A stretch of DNA of 64,000 bases from Brevibacillus invocatus (GTDB lineage: Bacteria; Bacillota; Bacilli; Brevibacillales; Brevibacillaceae): positions 1 through 64,000 of the forward strand of contig NZ_RHHR01000027.1 in NCBI RefSeq assembly GCF_003710915.1, written 5' to 3'. A program made the translations under genes and the position numbers. Positions 42,592 through 51,372 of the stretch are shown piece by piece (the first letter of the stretch is position 1; every line of letters starts with the position of its first letter). Below the pieces are notes generated by a model. It ran no database searches. It saw only the letters and a list, made by a program, of their open reading frames with translations, and was not told where the DNA came from.

Positions 42592-43590
42592 TTACGGAAT
42601 GAAAAGCTGAGGAACGGTATACAACGCAGGGGTACCACCTGTATGCAAAAACAGGACACGGTCATCTGGAGTCAGCTCGCCTTTACGAATCATCCCGATC
42701 AAACCCGCCATCGCTTTACCCGTATAGACAGGATCCAGCAATATACCTTCTGTGCGGGCAACTAGCGTCACGGCCTCTACCATCTCTTCGGTCGGAATCG
42801 CGTACCCGGCACCGACATATTGGTCATCACAGCGGACAGCATCATCTGAAATCTCTCCTTGCAGTCCTACGAGGGCAGCGGTACGATACAGCAGATCTCG
42901 CACTTGGCTCTCCTTGCCTTCCTTGGTGCCGCTGACATTGATTCCAATCACCTCTGTATGGGATTGACGAGCGAGGAAGCCTGCGACCAGTCCTGCATGC
43001 GTGCCCCCGCTCCCCGTGCCTGTAACCACGTAGTCAAACGGTGTTCCCATCTCCATGGCCTGCTGCTCGATCTCGTCTGCGCACGCCATGTAACCGAGAG
43101 ACCCGATCTGGTTGGAGCCGCCGAGCGGGATGATGTACGCCTTCTTCCCCTCTTTCTCCACGGCCTGGGCCAAGGCTTCCATCGCCACCTGTATGTCACC
43201 GTCAGCAGGAATCAGCTCGATTTTTTCCACACCCATCAAGTGAAACAGCAGATGATTGCCACTCGCTTGCGGGTTGTATTCCCCCGCCTCCGGCTTCGAC
43301 AACACCAGCTGGCAGCGCAAGCCTTCCCGTACGGCAGCAGCAAGAGTCAGACGGCAGTGATTGGATTGTACGGCCCCACAGGTAATCAACGTATCCGCCC
43401 CCTGCTTGATCGCATCCGCCACGAGATACTCCAATTTACGCGTTTTGTTTCCACCTGCGGTCAGTCCGAGCTGGTCGTCTCGTTTGATCCAAATAGCTGG
43501 GCCTCCCAATGCTTTCGAAAGCCGTTCCAGCTTTTGAATCGGCGTGTATCCATTTGTATAGGTTCTGCGTTCATAGCGAATCTGGTTCAT
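42592..43590 (-). CDS. dcyD: D-cysteine desulfhydrase / ACC-deaminase family
   Basis: A 332-aa PLP enzyme of fold type II. The PLP lysine lies in LTAGGNKTRKLEYLVADA, the cofactor-phosphate loop is TGTGSGGTHAG, and TCGAVQSNHCRLTLAAA is the substrate loop. The family converts D-cysteine to pyruvate, sulfide and ammonia, or opens 1-aminocyclopropane-1-carboxylate; the sequence around NHCR fits DcyD better, but I cannot exclude the deaminase. ATG 43590 follows GAGGGGAACGGCAC. It has no operon partner; the upstream side is pseudogene debris. Confidence 0.82.
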   Translation of the reverse strand: MNQIRYERRTYTNGYTPIQKLERLSKALGGPAIWIKRDDQLGLTAGGNKTRKLEYLVADAIKQGADTLITCGAVQSNHCRLTLAAAVREGLRCQLVLSKPEAGEYNPQASGNHLLFHLMGVEKIELIPADGDIQVAMEALAQAVEKEGKKAYIIPLGGSNQIGSLGYMACADEIEQQAMEMGTPFDYVVTGTGSGGTHAGLVAGFLARQSHTEVIGINVSGTKEGKESQVRDLLYRTAALVGLQGEISDDAVRCDDQYVGAGYAIPTEEMVEAVTLVARTEGILLDPVYTGKAMAGLIGMIRKGELTPDDRVLFLHTGGTPALYTVPQLFIP

Positions 43591-43678
43591 GTGCCGTTCC
43601 CCTCTTTTCATGCATGGATTTCTCCTACACCATACTACACGTTCTTCTGAAAATCCTTTTTGCCCCTCTTAAAAGTTA

Positions 43679-43702
43679 ATCCGCAGGCTTCCACCTGCGG
43701 AT
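43679..43702 (-). terminator. Terminator of the broken amino-acid ABC ATPase
   Basis: A perfect 9-bp stem (ATCCGCAGG / CCTGCGGAT, 6-nt loop) is followed on the minus strand by TAACTTTTAA. It lies 13 bp after the stop codon of the orphan ATPase C-terminus, which supports that fragment being a former gene end. Confidence 0.55.
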
Positions 43703-43715
43703 ATGTCCAGCTGTA

Positions 43716-43790
43716 TTAATTTGTTCCATTCTCTGATACCCGTCTCAAAAACGATTTAAGCCGCTCTGTTTGCGGATTCTCGGTGGCAGC
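43716..43790 (-). pseudogene. C-terminal remnant of an amino-acid ABC transporter ATPase
   Basis: The last 24 codons on the minus strand read ATENPQTERLKSFLRRVSEN and GTN before the stop, the usual end of GlnQ-type ATPases (ENPQ.ER...FL.R). The frame upstream is unrelated. The matching Walker A segment lies directly next to it but on the opposite strand (43782-43837), so the gene was both cut and partly inverted. Confidence 0.55.
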
Positions 43791-44255
43791 TGCTCTGGGA
43801 AAAGCACGCTGCTGCGATGTATCAACCGTTTGGAGACATTTACAGACGGGCGTCAAGCCCAAACTCCTGATGGAATAGCCAGTCTGATCTTGCAGACCGT
43901 CCAACAGCGCGGGAAGCAGCATAATCCTGTCACCGGTTCGGGCGGTATGTTGATCGGAGTGGTACGCCAGGTCGGTAAGGATTTCAGCGAACAGGTTGAA
44001 GTCGGCACGAAAATCGCGACACTTGTCTCTCTTTCCTTGACACCGTTACAGATCGACGAGATTCATGAGATGGATATGGATACCTGTCAGGTTCGTGTCT
44101 CTGGACAGGCCATCCTGTTTCAGAGCGGCATCTTTGCGAAATTGCCTGAGGATTTGCCGCAGGAATTTGCCGCAGGAATTTGCCTTGGGTTTGCTGGATG
44201 TAGGAAGACGGATGAGGGCGGAAGGTTTGCTGTAGCGTTTCGAACATGCATTTGA
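43776..44255 (+). pseudogene. kdd: ATPase Walker A fragment joined to broken 3,5-diaminohexanoate dehydrogenase (kdd)
   Basis: The open frame is a chimera. Its start encodes GGSCSGKSTLLRCINRLE, the Walker A of a GlnQ-type ATPase. From about 43885 it matches L-erythro-3,5-diaminohexanoate dehydrogenase of the lysine degradation route: ILQTVQQRGKQHNPVTGSGG, VGTKIATLVSLSLTPLQIDEI, GQAILFQSGIFAKLPEDLPQEFA. A 13-bp tandem duplication (TTTGCCGCAGGAA at 44153-44165 and 44166-44178) shifts the frame; without it the text would continue FALGLLDVG as in the family. Both ends of the enzyme are missing. No function expected. Confidence 0.75.
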
Positions 44256-44263
44256 ACAGCTCG

Positions 44264-44303
44264 AAAAAGACCAATGGAATCTCACGTTCCCTGGTCCTTT
44301 TTT
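44264..44303. terminator. Bidirectional terminator between kdd remnant and phosphodiesterase gene
   Basis: AAAAAGACCA and TGGTCCTTTTTT with an inner GGAA/TTCC pair form a stem usable from both sides. Confidence 0.65.
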
Positions 44304-44305
44304 CA

Positions 44306-45880
44306 TCATTTCACCAATTGCAGAATCCAATCTTTCAGATCAACGATTCGCAACGTCTTTGGGCGGGTGTCTGTTCCGGTTACGAGTATAGGAACGTGCG
44401 AATCTTGTTCATGCAGCGATCCGTGAGCTGCTCCCCCTCGATGGGAAGGGGAATTTTCACCTGCAAGCTCATAACCGGGCTTGACAGTGATGACCACGTA
44501 TTTCCCTTCGTGAGAATGCATGGCTCCGTACAGCCTAGCCAATACGTCGGGATACTTTCCATACGTGATCCGGTTGTTTGTAATCGTCATGTCCAGCAGC
44601 CCGGGGTCGCCCGTCCATGTCCACGACTGACCGTATTCATCTACGAATTTTCCCTTTGGACGATAGGAGAATGTCTGGTTGCTTTTCCCTGCCGTAACTT
44701 GCACATTTTGACTGTCCCTCATGGCAATGATGTCGAGCTTGTCCTCCTTTTGCAAATGCTTCACCACCTGCGCGGGCGAGACTTGCGGGTCGATGGCATA
44801 GATATAGGACATCCGCTCATTTGCTGCAATCACCAATTGGTCTGCTGCCTGGACGGGCTGACCAATTTTCGCAATGCGGTAATCAGATAATAATGACCTC
44901 AAGTCGATGGTAGCAGCTTCTCTATCTTCCTGAACATCGGTTTGACCACTGTCTCCCATGACAATCCAGACGGCCTGATGGACGGCCTGCTCCCAGGAGC
45001 CGTATGCATTGAGCGCGATTTGAAGCGCCTGATCCGCTTTTACGATCCCTTCAGTTTGGGCACTTCCTTTATTATGTACAGACATGTCGTTTTCCGGAAA
45101 GTAGGCGATGGTTACATCGGGAAGCTTGCGCTGCTCGATCAGATAAGCGATGTCCTGCGCGGAGAATGGGTTATTCAGTCCGTACTTCTTCCACAGACGA
45201 GCATTCCGGCGATTTTGCGGATCAAGCTGTGCCAGTGCTGCGTAGGAAAGCAGGGAAGGTCCCTTGACACGCATTTCTTCCGGCAATCGCGTGCTCTTTT
45301 CTATATATGCCGGAACATGCAAGCTGTGCTCGGTTTTGCCTCGATAGATGATTGCATTGATGGAAGCGGAATGTTTTCCTTTTTCGGCTAATTCTTCATG
45401 GATGGTCTTCGTTTTTTTGCTCAGATGGTTCTGATTTAGTTCATAGACGGAATCGATAAACTGCTGCACTTGATCAATCTTCAGCGCTTCCTTGGGTCCA
45501 TTGCCGTAGTAGATCATGCGGTTTTCATTGCCACTGTACCAGACCAAGCCCGGCACCTGATGCTGGTCTGCGTATGTACCCGTCAAAAAGGTGCTGTCTA
45601 TCGTTACCGACATGGTGGGAAAAGAACTTACCATCTGTGGATAGTAATGTCCTTTGGATACCAAGAACTGAAGGGCGGGAGCACGACCTTGTTGGATCGC
45701 TTCACGCAGTGGCTTGTCCATTAACGAATCGACGAGGATGACGATGACAGGCTTGGCAGCTTCGGGGGCAGAGGACTGAATTCTTTGCAGATTGGCCCGA
45801 TCTTGAGGAGGTGTACTGCATCCAGCGACGAGTAGGAGTACGATCATCACGAGATACGGAAGCTTCATCGTCTTTACCAA
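44306..45880 (-). CDS. Alkaline-phosphatase-superfamily lipoprotein (phosphodiesterase type)
   Basis: A 524-aa lipoprotein (lipobox LLVAGC). Metal and active-site motifs are VIVILVDSLMD (first Asp), the nucleophile Thr in SSFPTMSVTIDS, PDVTIAYFPENDMSVH, a MGDSGQTDV Asp and the late AAHGSL histidine, as in type I phosphodiesterases/nucleotide pyrophosphatases. It would act outside the cytoplasmic membrane on phosphodiesters or phosphoglycerol polymers. TTG 45880 has AGGGGGAA at good spacing; a GTG just before is too close. It is the last gene of the spoVA-type operon, 13 bp after spoVAE, so a spore-envelope role is possible. Confidence 0.8.
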   Translation of the reverse strand: MVKTMKLPYLVMIVLLLVAGCSTPPQDRANLQRIQSSAPEAAKPVIVILVDSLMDKPLREAIQQGRAPALQFLVSKGHYYPQMVSSFPTMSVTIDSTFLTGTYADQHQVPGLVWYSGNENRMIYYGNGPKEALKIDQVQQFIDSVYELNQNHLSKKTKTIHEELAEKGKHSASINAIIYRGKTEHSLHVPAYIEKSTRLPEEMRVKGPSLLSYAALAQLDPQNRRNARLWKKYGLNNPFSAQDIAYLIEQRKLPDVTIAYFPENDMSVHNKGSAQTEGIVKADQALQIALNAYGSWEQAVHQAVWIVMGDSGQTDVQEDREAATIDLRSLLSDYRIAKIGQPVQAADQLVIAANERMSYIYAIDPQVSPAQVVKHLQKEDKLDIIAMRDSQNVQVTAGKSNQTFSYRPKGKFVDEYGQSWTWTGDPGLLDMTITNNRITYGKYPDVLARLYGAMHSHEGKYVVITVKPGYELAGENSPSHRGGAAHGSLHEQDSHVPILVTGTDTRPKTLRIVDLKDWILQLVK

Positions 45881-45893
45881 CACACTTCCCCCT

Positions 45894-46244
45894 TCAACCC
45901 TTTGGCCGGAAGACGAGGGCCATCAAAAAACCGAAAACAATGGCGGAAGATATGCCTGCGCTCGTCACCTCAAAAATACCCGTGATAATGCCGACCAATC
46001 CATTCGCTTCAGCCTCTGCCATCGCCCCGTGGACCAGCGCATTGCCGAAGTTGCTGATGGGGACGGTAGCACCCGCGCCAGCGAATTCGATGAGTGGATC
46101 ATACAACCCAAAGCCATCCAGAACTGCTCCTGCCACAACCAAAGATGACATCGTGTGCGCTGGCGTCAGCTTTACCACATCCATCAAAAACTGACCGATC
46201 AGGCAGATCGCCCCCCCCACTAGAAATGCCCACAAAAACGTCAT
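45894..46244 (-). CDS. spoVAE: SpoVAE (SpoVAEb) spore dipicolinate channel protein
   Basis: A 116-aa protein with about four helices, containing the family core [37 protein letters not shown]. SpoVA proteins form the route for calcium dipicolinate into the forespore and out during germination. It follows spoVAD by 11 bp in the order C-D-E. Confidence 0.92.
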   Translation of the reverse strand: MTFLWAFLVGGAICLIGQFLMDVVKLTPAHTMSSLVVAGAVLDGFGLYDPLIEFAGAGATVPISNFGNALVHGAMAEAEANGLVGIITGIFEVTSAGISSAIVFGFLMALVFRPKG

Positions 46245-46255
46245 GGTCCCCCTCC

Positions 46256-47263
46256 TTACTTATCAGCTTCAATGGCTACGGCGTGCGCGATGCATGGGAT
46301 GCTTTCTTTTTGCTGATAGGAAATAGGCGACAGCAACGCTCCAGTGGCGACCACGAGAATGCGGTTCCACTCCCCTTCCTTCATCCGACGCATCAGATGG
46401 CCGTAAGTGACCGTAGCGCTACAGCCGCATCCGCTGCCACCGGACCATACCGTGGGATTATCGCCGTAAATCAGCATGCCACAGTCCACATAGCGCTCAA
46501 GCGGGACGTGGACGTTGTGCTGGGGTAACAGTTCAGACAAAATGGAATGGCCGACTTTTCCAAGATCGCCCGTCACGATCAGGTCGTAATGATCATGCGG
46601 GAGCTGCAAATCCCGAAAGTGGGTTTCGATCGTCGCCAAAGCAGCCGGGGCCATCGCTCCCCCCATGTTAAACGGATCAGACATGCCCATGTCTACAATC
46701 CGCCCAATCGTGGCAGCTTGAATGCGCAAGCCAGTGCCTTTGTTTGCGACCACCGCTGCTCCTGCACCTGTCACGGTCCACTGTGCAGTAGGCGGTTTTT
46801 GCGAGCCATATTCGGTAGGATAGCGGTACTGCTTTTCCGCTGCCGCATTGTGACTGCTGGTCGCAGCGAGTACATAGTCAGCAGATCCGCTGTCTACCAG
46901 TTGAGCTGCCAAAGCGAGCCCTTCCATCGAAGTAGAGCACGCGCCGAAGATGCCCAGAAAGGGAATAGCCAGCGTCCGTGCAGAAAAACTGGCGGAAATG
47001 GTCTGATTCATCAAATCGCCAGCCAGCATGAAGTGTATTTGCTCTTTTCGAAGGCCTGCCTTTTCAATCGCTTTGTCGCAAGCCTCCTCCAGAAGAACTC
47101 GCTCCGCTTTCTCCCAGCTGTCCTGCCCGATCATGAGATGACCATGCAGGATATCAAAGTCGTCTGCCAGCGGGCCTTGTGCTTCAAATGGTCCGCCAAT
47201 CGCAGAAGTACCGGCAATCACTGGCCGTGATGGAAACACCCATGACTGGTAGCCCTGGCGCAT
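46256..47263 (-). CDS. spoVAD: SpoVAD dipicolinate-binding protein
   Basis: A 335-aa soluble protein with a thiolase-like fold, known to bind dipicolinic acid. Family features are [49 protein letters not shown] (Cys region), and [19 protein letters not shown] near the end. It lies 3 bp downstream of spoVAC, in the same operon as a DUF421 and a DUF1657 gene, the signature of the second-type (mobile-like) spoVA operons rather than the housekeeping spoVAA-F operon. Confidence 0.92.
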   Translation of the reverse strand: MRQGYQSWVFPSRPVIAGTSAIGGPFEAQGPLADDFDILHGHLMIGQDSWEKAERVLLEEACDKAIEKAGLRKEQIHFMLAGDLMNQTISASFSARTLAIPFLGIFGACSTSMEGLALAAQLVDSGSADYVLAATSSHNAAAEKQYRYPTEYGSQKPPTAQWTVTGAGAAVVANKGTGLRIQAATIGRIVDMGMSDPFNMGGAMAPAALATIETHFRDLQLPHDHYDLIVTGDLGKVGHSILSELLPQHNVHVPLERYVDCGMLIYGDNPTVWSGGSGCGCSATVTYGHLMRRMKEGEWNRILVVATGALLSPISYQQKESIPCIAHAVAIEADK

Positions 47264-47266
47264 ACG

Positions 47267-47740
47267 TTATCCTCCCATTTTGATCAGCGTTTTGATGAGT
47301 CCGACGATGAATGCGGAAGCGACACCAAATACGATGACCGATCCCGCAAGTTTAAACATATTTCCACCTACCCCCAGCACAAAGCCCTCGCTGCGGTGAT
47401 CAAGCGCCGCTGAAGTAATGGAGTTGGCAAAGCCTGTCACAGGCACACTCGTTCCCGCTCCCGCCCATTGTGCAATCCGATCGTACAGCCCCAATCCCGT
47501 CAACAGGGCTGAGATGAAGATCAAGACCGCAACAGTCGGGTTGCCTGCCGTTTTTTCCGTAAAGTGAAAATAGCGAATAAAGATTTCCTGAATCGCTTGC
47601 CCCACCAGACAGATCCCCCCTCCGACGAGGAAGGCACGAGTGAAATTGCGCACCAAGGGACGCGGCGGTTCATGCCGCTTGGCCAGCTCTTGGTATTTCT
47701 GCTGAGACAGAGTAAGATTTTTCTTTTTTTCATCAGCCAT
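47267..47740 (-). CDS. spoVAC: SpoVAC spore channel protein
   Basis: A 157-aa integral membrane protein with four to five helices. Start ATG 47740 follows GAGGGAG; a GTG 9 nt earlier sits on that site. The core has FLVGGGICLVGQAIQEIF and ALLTGLGLYDRIAQWAGAGTSVPVTGFANSI, paralogous to the SpoVAE core. SpoVAC acts as a mechanosensitive channel for dipicolinate in the inner spore membrane. Confidence 0.92.
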   Translation of the reverse strand: MADEKKKNLTLSQQKYQELAKRHEPPRPLVRNFTRAFLVGGGICLVGQAIQEIFIRYFHFTEKTAGNPTVAVLIFISALLTGLGLYDRIAQWAGAGTSVPVTGFANSITSAALDHRSEGFVLGVGGNMFKLAGSVIVFGVASAFIVGLIKTLIKMGG

Positions 47741-47755
47741 CCGGCTCACTCCCTC

Positions 47756-48616
47756 TTAACGGATCAACAGTGGTTTGACCTGATCAATCACTTCTTGAAG
47801 CTCTTCTGAATCGACCTGATAGGCCCGCTTCATTCGCTTGTCCTTTGTCCCTATTGCGTACAATTCCAGATCTGCCTGACATTTTTTCAAAGTGGCAAAT
47901 GTCAGCTTCATGGCCTGCGGCTCCGGAACCTTTAATTTATCATCGTACAAGTCCAGGTATAGCTGTCCGCCCTTGTCTACTTGACCAAGGAAGACATTTT
48001 CCAGAGCGACCCCTGCTTTCTCCAGCTCGGCCCTTACCCAATTGCGGTTCAATCCCAGATTGGATAAAGACTCGTCCATGATCGCTCCATCCATGATCAC
48101 CGCCTGGGGCTCTTCCGCTGGAGACACAATCAGTTCAAGGTGTTGAGGGGTCACTGGCTGATGCTGTGACTTGAGCAGTACACTGACATCTCCACTGGAT
48201 TCCATCAAGGCGAATTCGACGTCGGCTACGCGAAAGACGTTCTTCATTCGCAGATGCTCCATCAAGTCTTCCGTAGACATCCGTTCACTTTTGAGATTGT
48301 CTTCCAAAATCTTGCCGTCCTTGATCAGAATCGTGGCGTTGCCTTCTACGAAATTACGAATGTGCTTGCTTTTAAGAGAGAGCCACTCCAATAAGACCGG
48401 GAACAAGGCAAAAATGGTTAGCGCAATCAAGCTGTGGTAAATGGGACCATCCACTTCAGTAGCCATAAAAGCGGCAATGGAACCAATGGTAATTCCCACA
48501 ACATACTCGATGTAGGTAATCTGTCTTATCTGTCTCTTCCCGATGATTTTGGTTAGGATAAATAGATACACAAAGGCTACGAGCGATCTTATGACGATGT
48601 CCAGCCAATCCGGCAT
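47756..48616 (-). CDS. DUF421/YetF-family membrane protein
   Basis: A 286-aa protein with three N-terminal helices (VAFVYLFILTKIIGKRQIRQITYIEYVVGITIGSIAAFM in pieces) and two tandem cytoplasmic DUF421 domains. ATG 48616 has GGAGGTAAGTGAAAC. YetF-family proteins accompany second-type spoVA operons in heat-resistant spores, but their molecular role is unknown. It lies between a DUF1657 gene and spoVAC. Confidence 0.88.
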   Translation of the reverse strand: MPDWLDIVIRSLVAFVYLFILTKIIGKRQIRQITYIEYVVGITIGSIAAFMATEVDGPIYHSLIALTIFALFPVLLEWLSLKSKHIRNFVEGNATILIKDGKILEDNLKSERMSTEDLMEHLRMKNVFRVADVEFALMESSGDVSVLLKSQHQPVTPQHLELIVSPAEEPQAVIMDGAIMDESLSNLGLNRNWVRAELEKAGVALENVFLGQVDKGGQLYLDLYDDKLKVPEPQAMKLTFATLKKCQADLELYAIGTKDKRMKRAYQVDSEELQEVIDQVKPLLIR

Positions 48617-48691
48617 GTTTCACTTACCTCCAATTCCCACCAGGAAAGGGAAGGGAGAGAGTCCCCTCCTCCGTCTCCTGTTTGGAAGCAA

Positions 48692-48898
48692 TTAAAATCC
48701 TTTGTATTGTGGTTCTTCGTTTTCCAGCTCCGTTACGCGTTGTTCCAGATTGGTAATGATCGATTGCGTTTGCTCAGCTGCTTGGGTATACAGTTGTTTT
48801 GCCTGTTGGTTTTGCGTATTCAGCGCAAACGTTTCCAGGTTGGCCTGCGCACCTTTCAAGCTAGCCAGTGTTTGCTTCACCTGCGATCCTACTGTCAT
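48692..48898 (-). CDS. DUF1657 small spore protein
   Basis: A 68-aa soluble helical protein (MTVGSQVKQTLASLKGAQ, then NLETFALNTQNQQAKQLYTQAAEQ), typical of DUF1657, found as one or more copies in second-type spoVA operons. ATG 48898 follows GGAGGTGAGAGCAG. First gene of the operon. Confidence 0.88.
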   Translation of the reverse strand: MTVGSQVKQTLASLKGAQANLETFALNTQNQQAKQLYTQAAEQTQSIITNLEQRVTELENEEPQYKGF

Positions 48899-48917
48899 CT
48901 GCTCTCACCTCCAATGA

Positions 48918-48947
48918 TAGTATCAACCATTCAAAAGAAATTATCCC
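48918..48947 (-). promoter_or_regulatory. SigG-like promoter of the spoVA-type operon
   Basis: On the minus strand GGGATA, a 17-bp spacer and GATACTA lie 20 bp upstream of the first start codon. The -10 part agrees with forespore sigma-G promoters (CATACTA) at 6 of 7 positions; the -35 agrees with TGAATA at 4 of 6. Confidence 0.4.
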
Positions 48948-48994
48948 CATATATGGAGCCATATCTTTTGGAAATAAAGGTTATTTTTAACATG

Positions 48995-49025
48995 AAAAAG
49001 GCGCCTTCCATTAGCAGAAGGCACC
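48995..49025 (-). terminator. Terminator after the sigma/anti-sigma operon
   Basis: On the minus strand GGTGCCTTC and GAAGGCGCC (one G-U pair, 8-nt loop) are followed by TTTTTC. Confidence 0.85.
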
Positions 49026-49048
49026 CAGGTGATTGTTTTAATGTGATG

Positions 49049-49695
49049 TTATTCAGAAGAGGGTTTGAAAGCAGAGGCCAAGCGAATCAAGTCCTTTTCT
49101 GATAGATTTCCAATGATTTGCAGACGGATGACCTTTCCCTTCGGATCAAGAATATGCACAGCAAGCCGTTTGACATCACTATTCTGAAATGGAGTAAGTG
49201 TAGCCACATTGTCGCTACCTGGGATCTGCATGACTTTCATATATGCAGGATATGTCTCGTGAACTCGCTCTTTTCGATTCAGAATATCCATAGTTGGGTG
49301 ACAGCAGCCCACTCTCGTTCTTTTCGGAAAATGTCCCAATGCGCAAGTTTTTGGACCGGTTCCCCCAACTTCCCGTCCTTTAGTGTGAAATATTGCGTAA
49401 TGAGTCCATTGGAAGAGAGGAGAGGTAGATGTGCGGCAACGGGTCGATATAGAGGGGCGCCGAAGGTTTTTTTCGTCTCTTCTGTCGTCATAACCTTCCC
49501 TCCTTTGCTAATCCTCTGGTAGTCCTCCAAAGAGGTCGTAATCACATCTGATCTTTCAGCATCTGAAGGATCACTAATTGTTATTTCTATATTTTTCCAT
49601 TTTTTCTGTACGACTTCTTCTGCTTGGACAAAATCCTGAGCGAACATGACTACCATCACCATTGCTGTACATACAAACTTCATGCATGTTTTCAT
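49049..49695 (-). pseudogene. Secreted protein, third gene of ECF operon, frameshifted
   Basis: ATG 49695 (MKTCMKFVCTAMVMVVMFAQ) lies 1 bp after the anti-sigma stop and has AGAGGAG. The product has a signal peptide and ends early at 49279 with VTQLWIF. A second frame continues the sense at once (DILNRKERVHETYPAYMKV to the end at 49049), so a single missing base near 49290-49297 would restore about 215 aa (VTQLLDILNRKER). Either a recent frameshift or a base-calling error. Function unknown; the position suggests an envelope protein under the same sigma factor. Confidence 0.6.
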
Positions 49696-49696
49696 G

Positions 49697-50620
49697 TTAC
49701 GGTCTCCTCTCCATGATCTGACTTGCAATGTCCAGCATTGCATCTTTGCTCATGCCTGTATCTGTCGTATGAAGAGAGAGCGACCAGTCCTGATCCATCC
49801 ATCTCAATTCCTTTCGCGGCTTCCCAAACGGATCATCTCGTTCGATATACAAGCCTTCCAAACCGCTGATTTGCACCTCTTCTACCGTTTGATTAGCCCC
49901 TGGCACTGTGATCATGCCTTTGCCTTCCCAGTCCTGCTTCCATCCATTGACACGAAGCAGGTTTCCAGTTGGGTCTTCATAGGTAGCAGACACCTGGTAG
50001 TAGGTGGGCAGAGCTGGCAATGGTTCAGCTATCAGCTCCTGCTTATTTTCCAACCCCCGATTTTTCAAGCTCACTTCCAGGGATTCGTCTTTTGTATAAT
50101 CGTAGCTGATCAGACCTTCTGTAAAGTCGTACGTGTCAGCAATACGTGCGGGATAATCGAGTACCCCTTGGACCAGTGTGTTTAGCTCGGACAATTCTCT
50201 TACCTTGAGCGGATTCACGATATAGATAACCTCTCCTTGCCCTGCTTCATTTTTCTGAAACACTGCTGCCGCCGTACCGGGTTTCAACCCGCTCCTAACC
50301 TCGTCGAGCTTGGCCTGCGAAGCTTGCAATTGAGCGAGTCGTTCCTTGGACAGAGGAGGGGAAGCCTGATACTCGATCACCGTCTCTTTGGCTTGGTTCT
50401 GGATTTTGTACAAGGTTATCGATGTAAATCCCGTCGCGAAAACAAATACAAGCGTAGCGACCAAAAACCACTTGGTCTTTATGGCATTCTTGGTTGTCGA
50501 TCCTTTTCTGTCTTTTCCGGCAGAATGAAGGATTCTTTCCCGCAACAAAGGGGAAAGCGGAATTGATTCGTGCTCATTACCCAAAGCATCCATTGCCTTC
50601 TTCATTCGTTCTTCCATCAT
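49697..50620 (-). CDS. Membrane anti-sigma factor
   Basis: A 307-aa protein: cytoplasmic N-terminus of about 50 residues (EERMKKAMDALGNEHESIPLSPLLRERIL), one transmembrane helix (WFLVATLVFVFATGFTSITLY), and an extracytoplasmic beta-rich domain. It overlaps the sigma gene by 4 bp. The layout is that of anti-sigma factors that hold an ECF sigma at the membrane until an envelope signal arrives. No zinc-binding HxxxCxxC is visible, so it is not of the ZAS class. Confidence 0.78.
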   Translation of the reverse strand: MMEERMKKAMDALGNEHESIPLSPLLRERILHSAGKDRKGSTTKNAIKTKWFLVATLVFVFATGFTSITLYKIQNQAKETVIEYQASPPLSKERLAQLQASQAKLDEVRSGLKPGTAAAVFQKNEAGQGEVIYIVNPLKVRELSELNTLVQGVLDYPARIADTYDFTEGLISYDYTKDESLEVSLKNRGLENKQELIAEPLPALPTYYQVSATYEDPTGNLLRVNGWKQDWEGKGMITVPGANQTVEEVQISGLEGLYIERDDPFGKPRKELRWMDQDWSLSLHTTDTGMSKDAMLDIASQIMERRP

Positions 50621-51210
50621 GACCGATCCCCTCCCAAGCTTAATGGCTGCTGACTGACGATTTCTCGAGCTTTTATCAAAGCATGGTGCAAACGCGATTT
50701 TACGGTTCCGACAGGCAATTGCAGGATTTCGGCAATCTCATTCTGGCTACAGCCATGCCAATATTTCAGAACCAAGACACTTCGGAATTTGAACGGAAGA
50801 TGCTGGATCCGTTCCATGAGCTGCTGCTGCTCCAACTGTTCGACTACCTCCTTGGAGATATCTGGTACCGTTTGCGCAGTCGCCAGCAGGTTCACTTTGT
50901 TGAATAAACGGACAATCTTCCAGCCTCTCCGACGGTAATTCTGAATCTGACGAATCGATACACCAGTCAACCAGGAAGAAAAGGCTCGTGTTTGATCAAA
51001 ATGACGCAATGACTTGAATACCTCTAGATATATGTCATGAATCACATCCTCAGCGTCTTGCTTGTTGTCCAGCAGAAACGAAACTGTCTTCTTGACATCA
51101 TGAATCGTCCTATCATACAGTTCACCGAAAGCCTCCCTATCACCCGCGAGTACCTGATTGATGCATACTCGCAATCCCTCGTCGATCGACCGCTCCACAA
51201 TTCCACCCAC
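50617..51210 (-). CDS. ECF-type RNA polymerase sigma factor
   Basis: A 197-aa sigma-70-family protein with region 2 (AFGELYDRTIHDVKKTVSFLLDNKQDAEDVIHDIYLEVFKSL in pieces, then SSWLTGVSIRQIQNYRRR) and region 4 (LPFKFRSVLVLKYWHGCSQNEIAEILQLPVGTVKSRLHHAL). It directs transcription of an envelope or stress regulon, probably including its own operon. The start is uncertain between GTG 51210 and GTG 51198 (VERSIDEG). First gene of a three-gene unit. Confidence 0.88.
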   Translation of the reverse strand: MGGIVERSIDEGLRVCINQVLAGDREAFGELYDRTIHDVKKTVSFLLDNKQDAEDVIHDIYLEVFKSLRHFDQTRAFSSWLTGVSIRQIQNYRRRGWKIVRLFNKVNLLATAQTVPDISKEVVEQLEQQQLMERIQHLPFKFRSVLVLKYWHGCSQNEIAEILQLPVGTVKSRLHHALIKAREIVSQQPLSLGGDRS

Positions 51211-51372
51211 TTTCCGTTGATTTACACCTCATATTGGTCATTTGCGATTGATTCGTTCAAAATGTCCCCTGCCTATTGTAATAAACTTATAGGATTATTC
51301 TCTATACGAATGATGCCAAAGGCTTTTTGAACAACGCTGGCATCATGGTACCGATGAGACTTCTCCACGAAT

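Noticed and set aside
43770-44255. Intact 161-residue ATP-binding protein
   Set aside because: Only the Walker A belongs to an ATPase; the rest is frameshifted dehydrogenase sequence, so it is debris.
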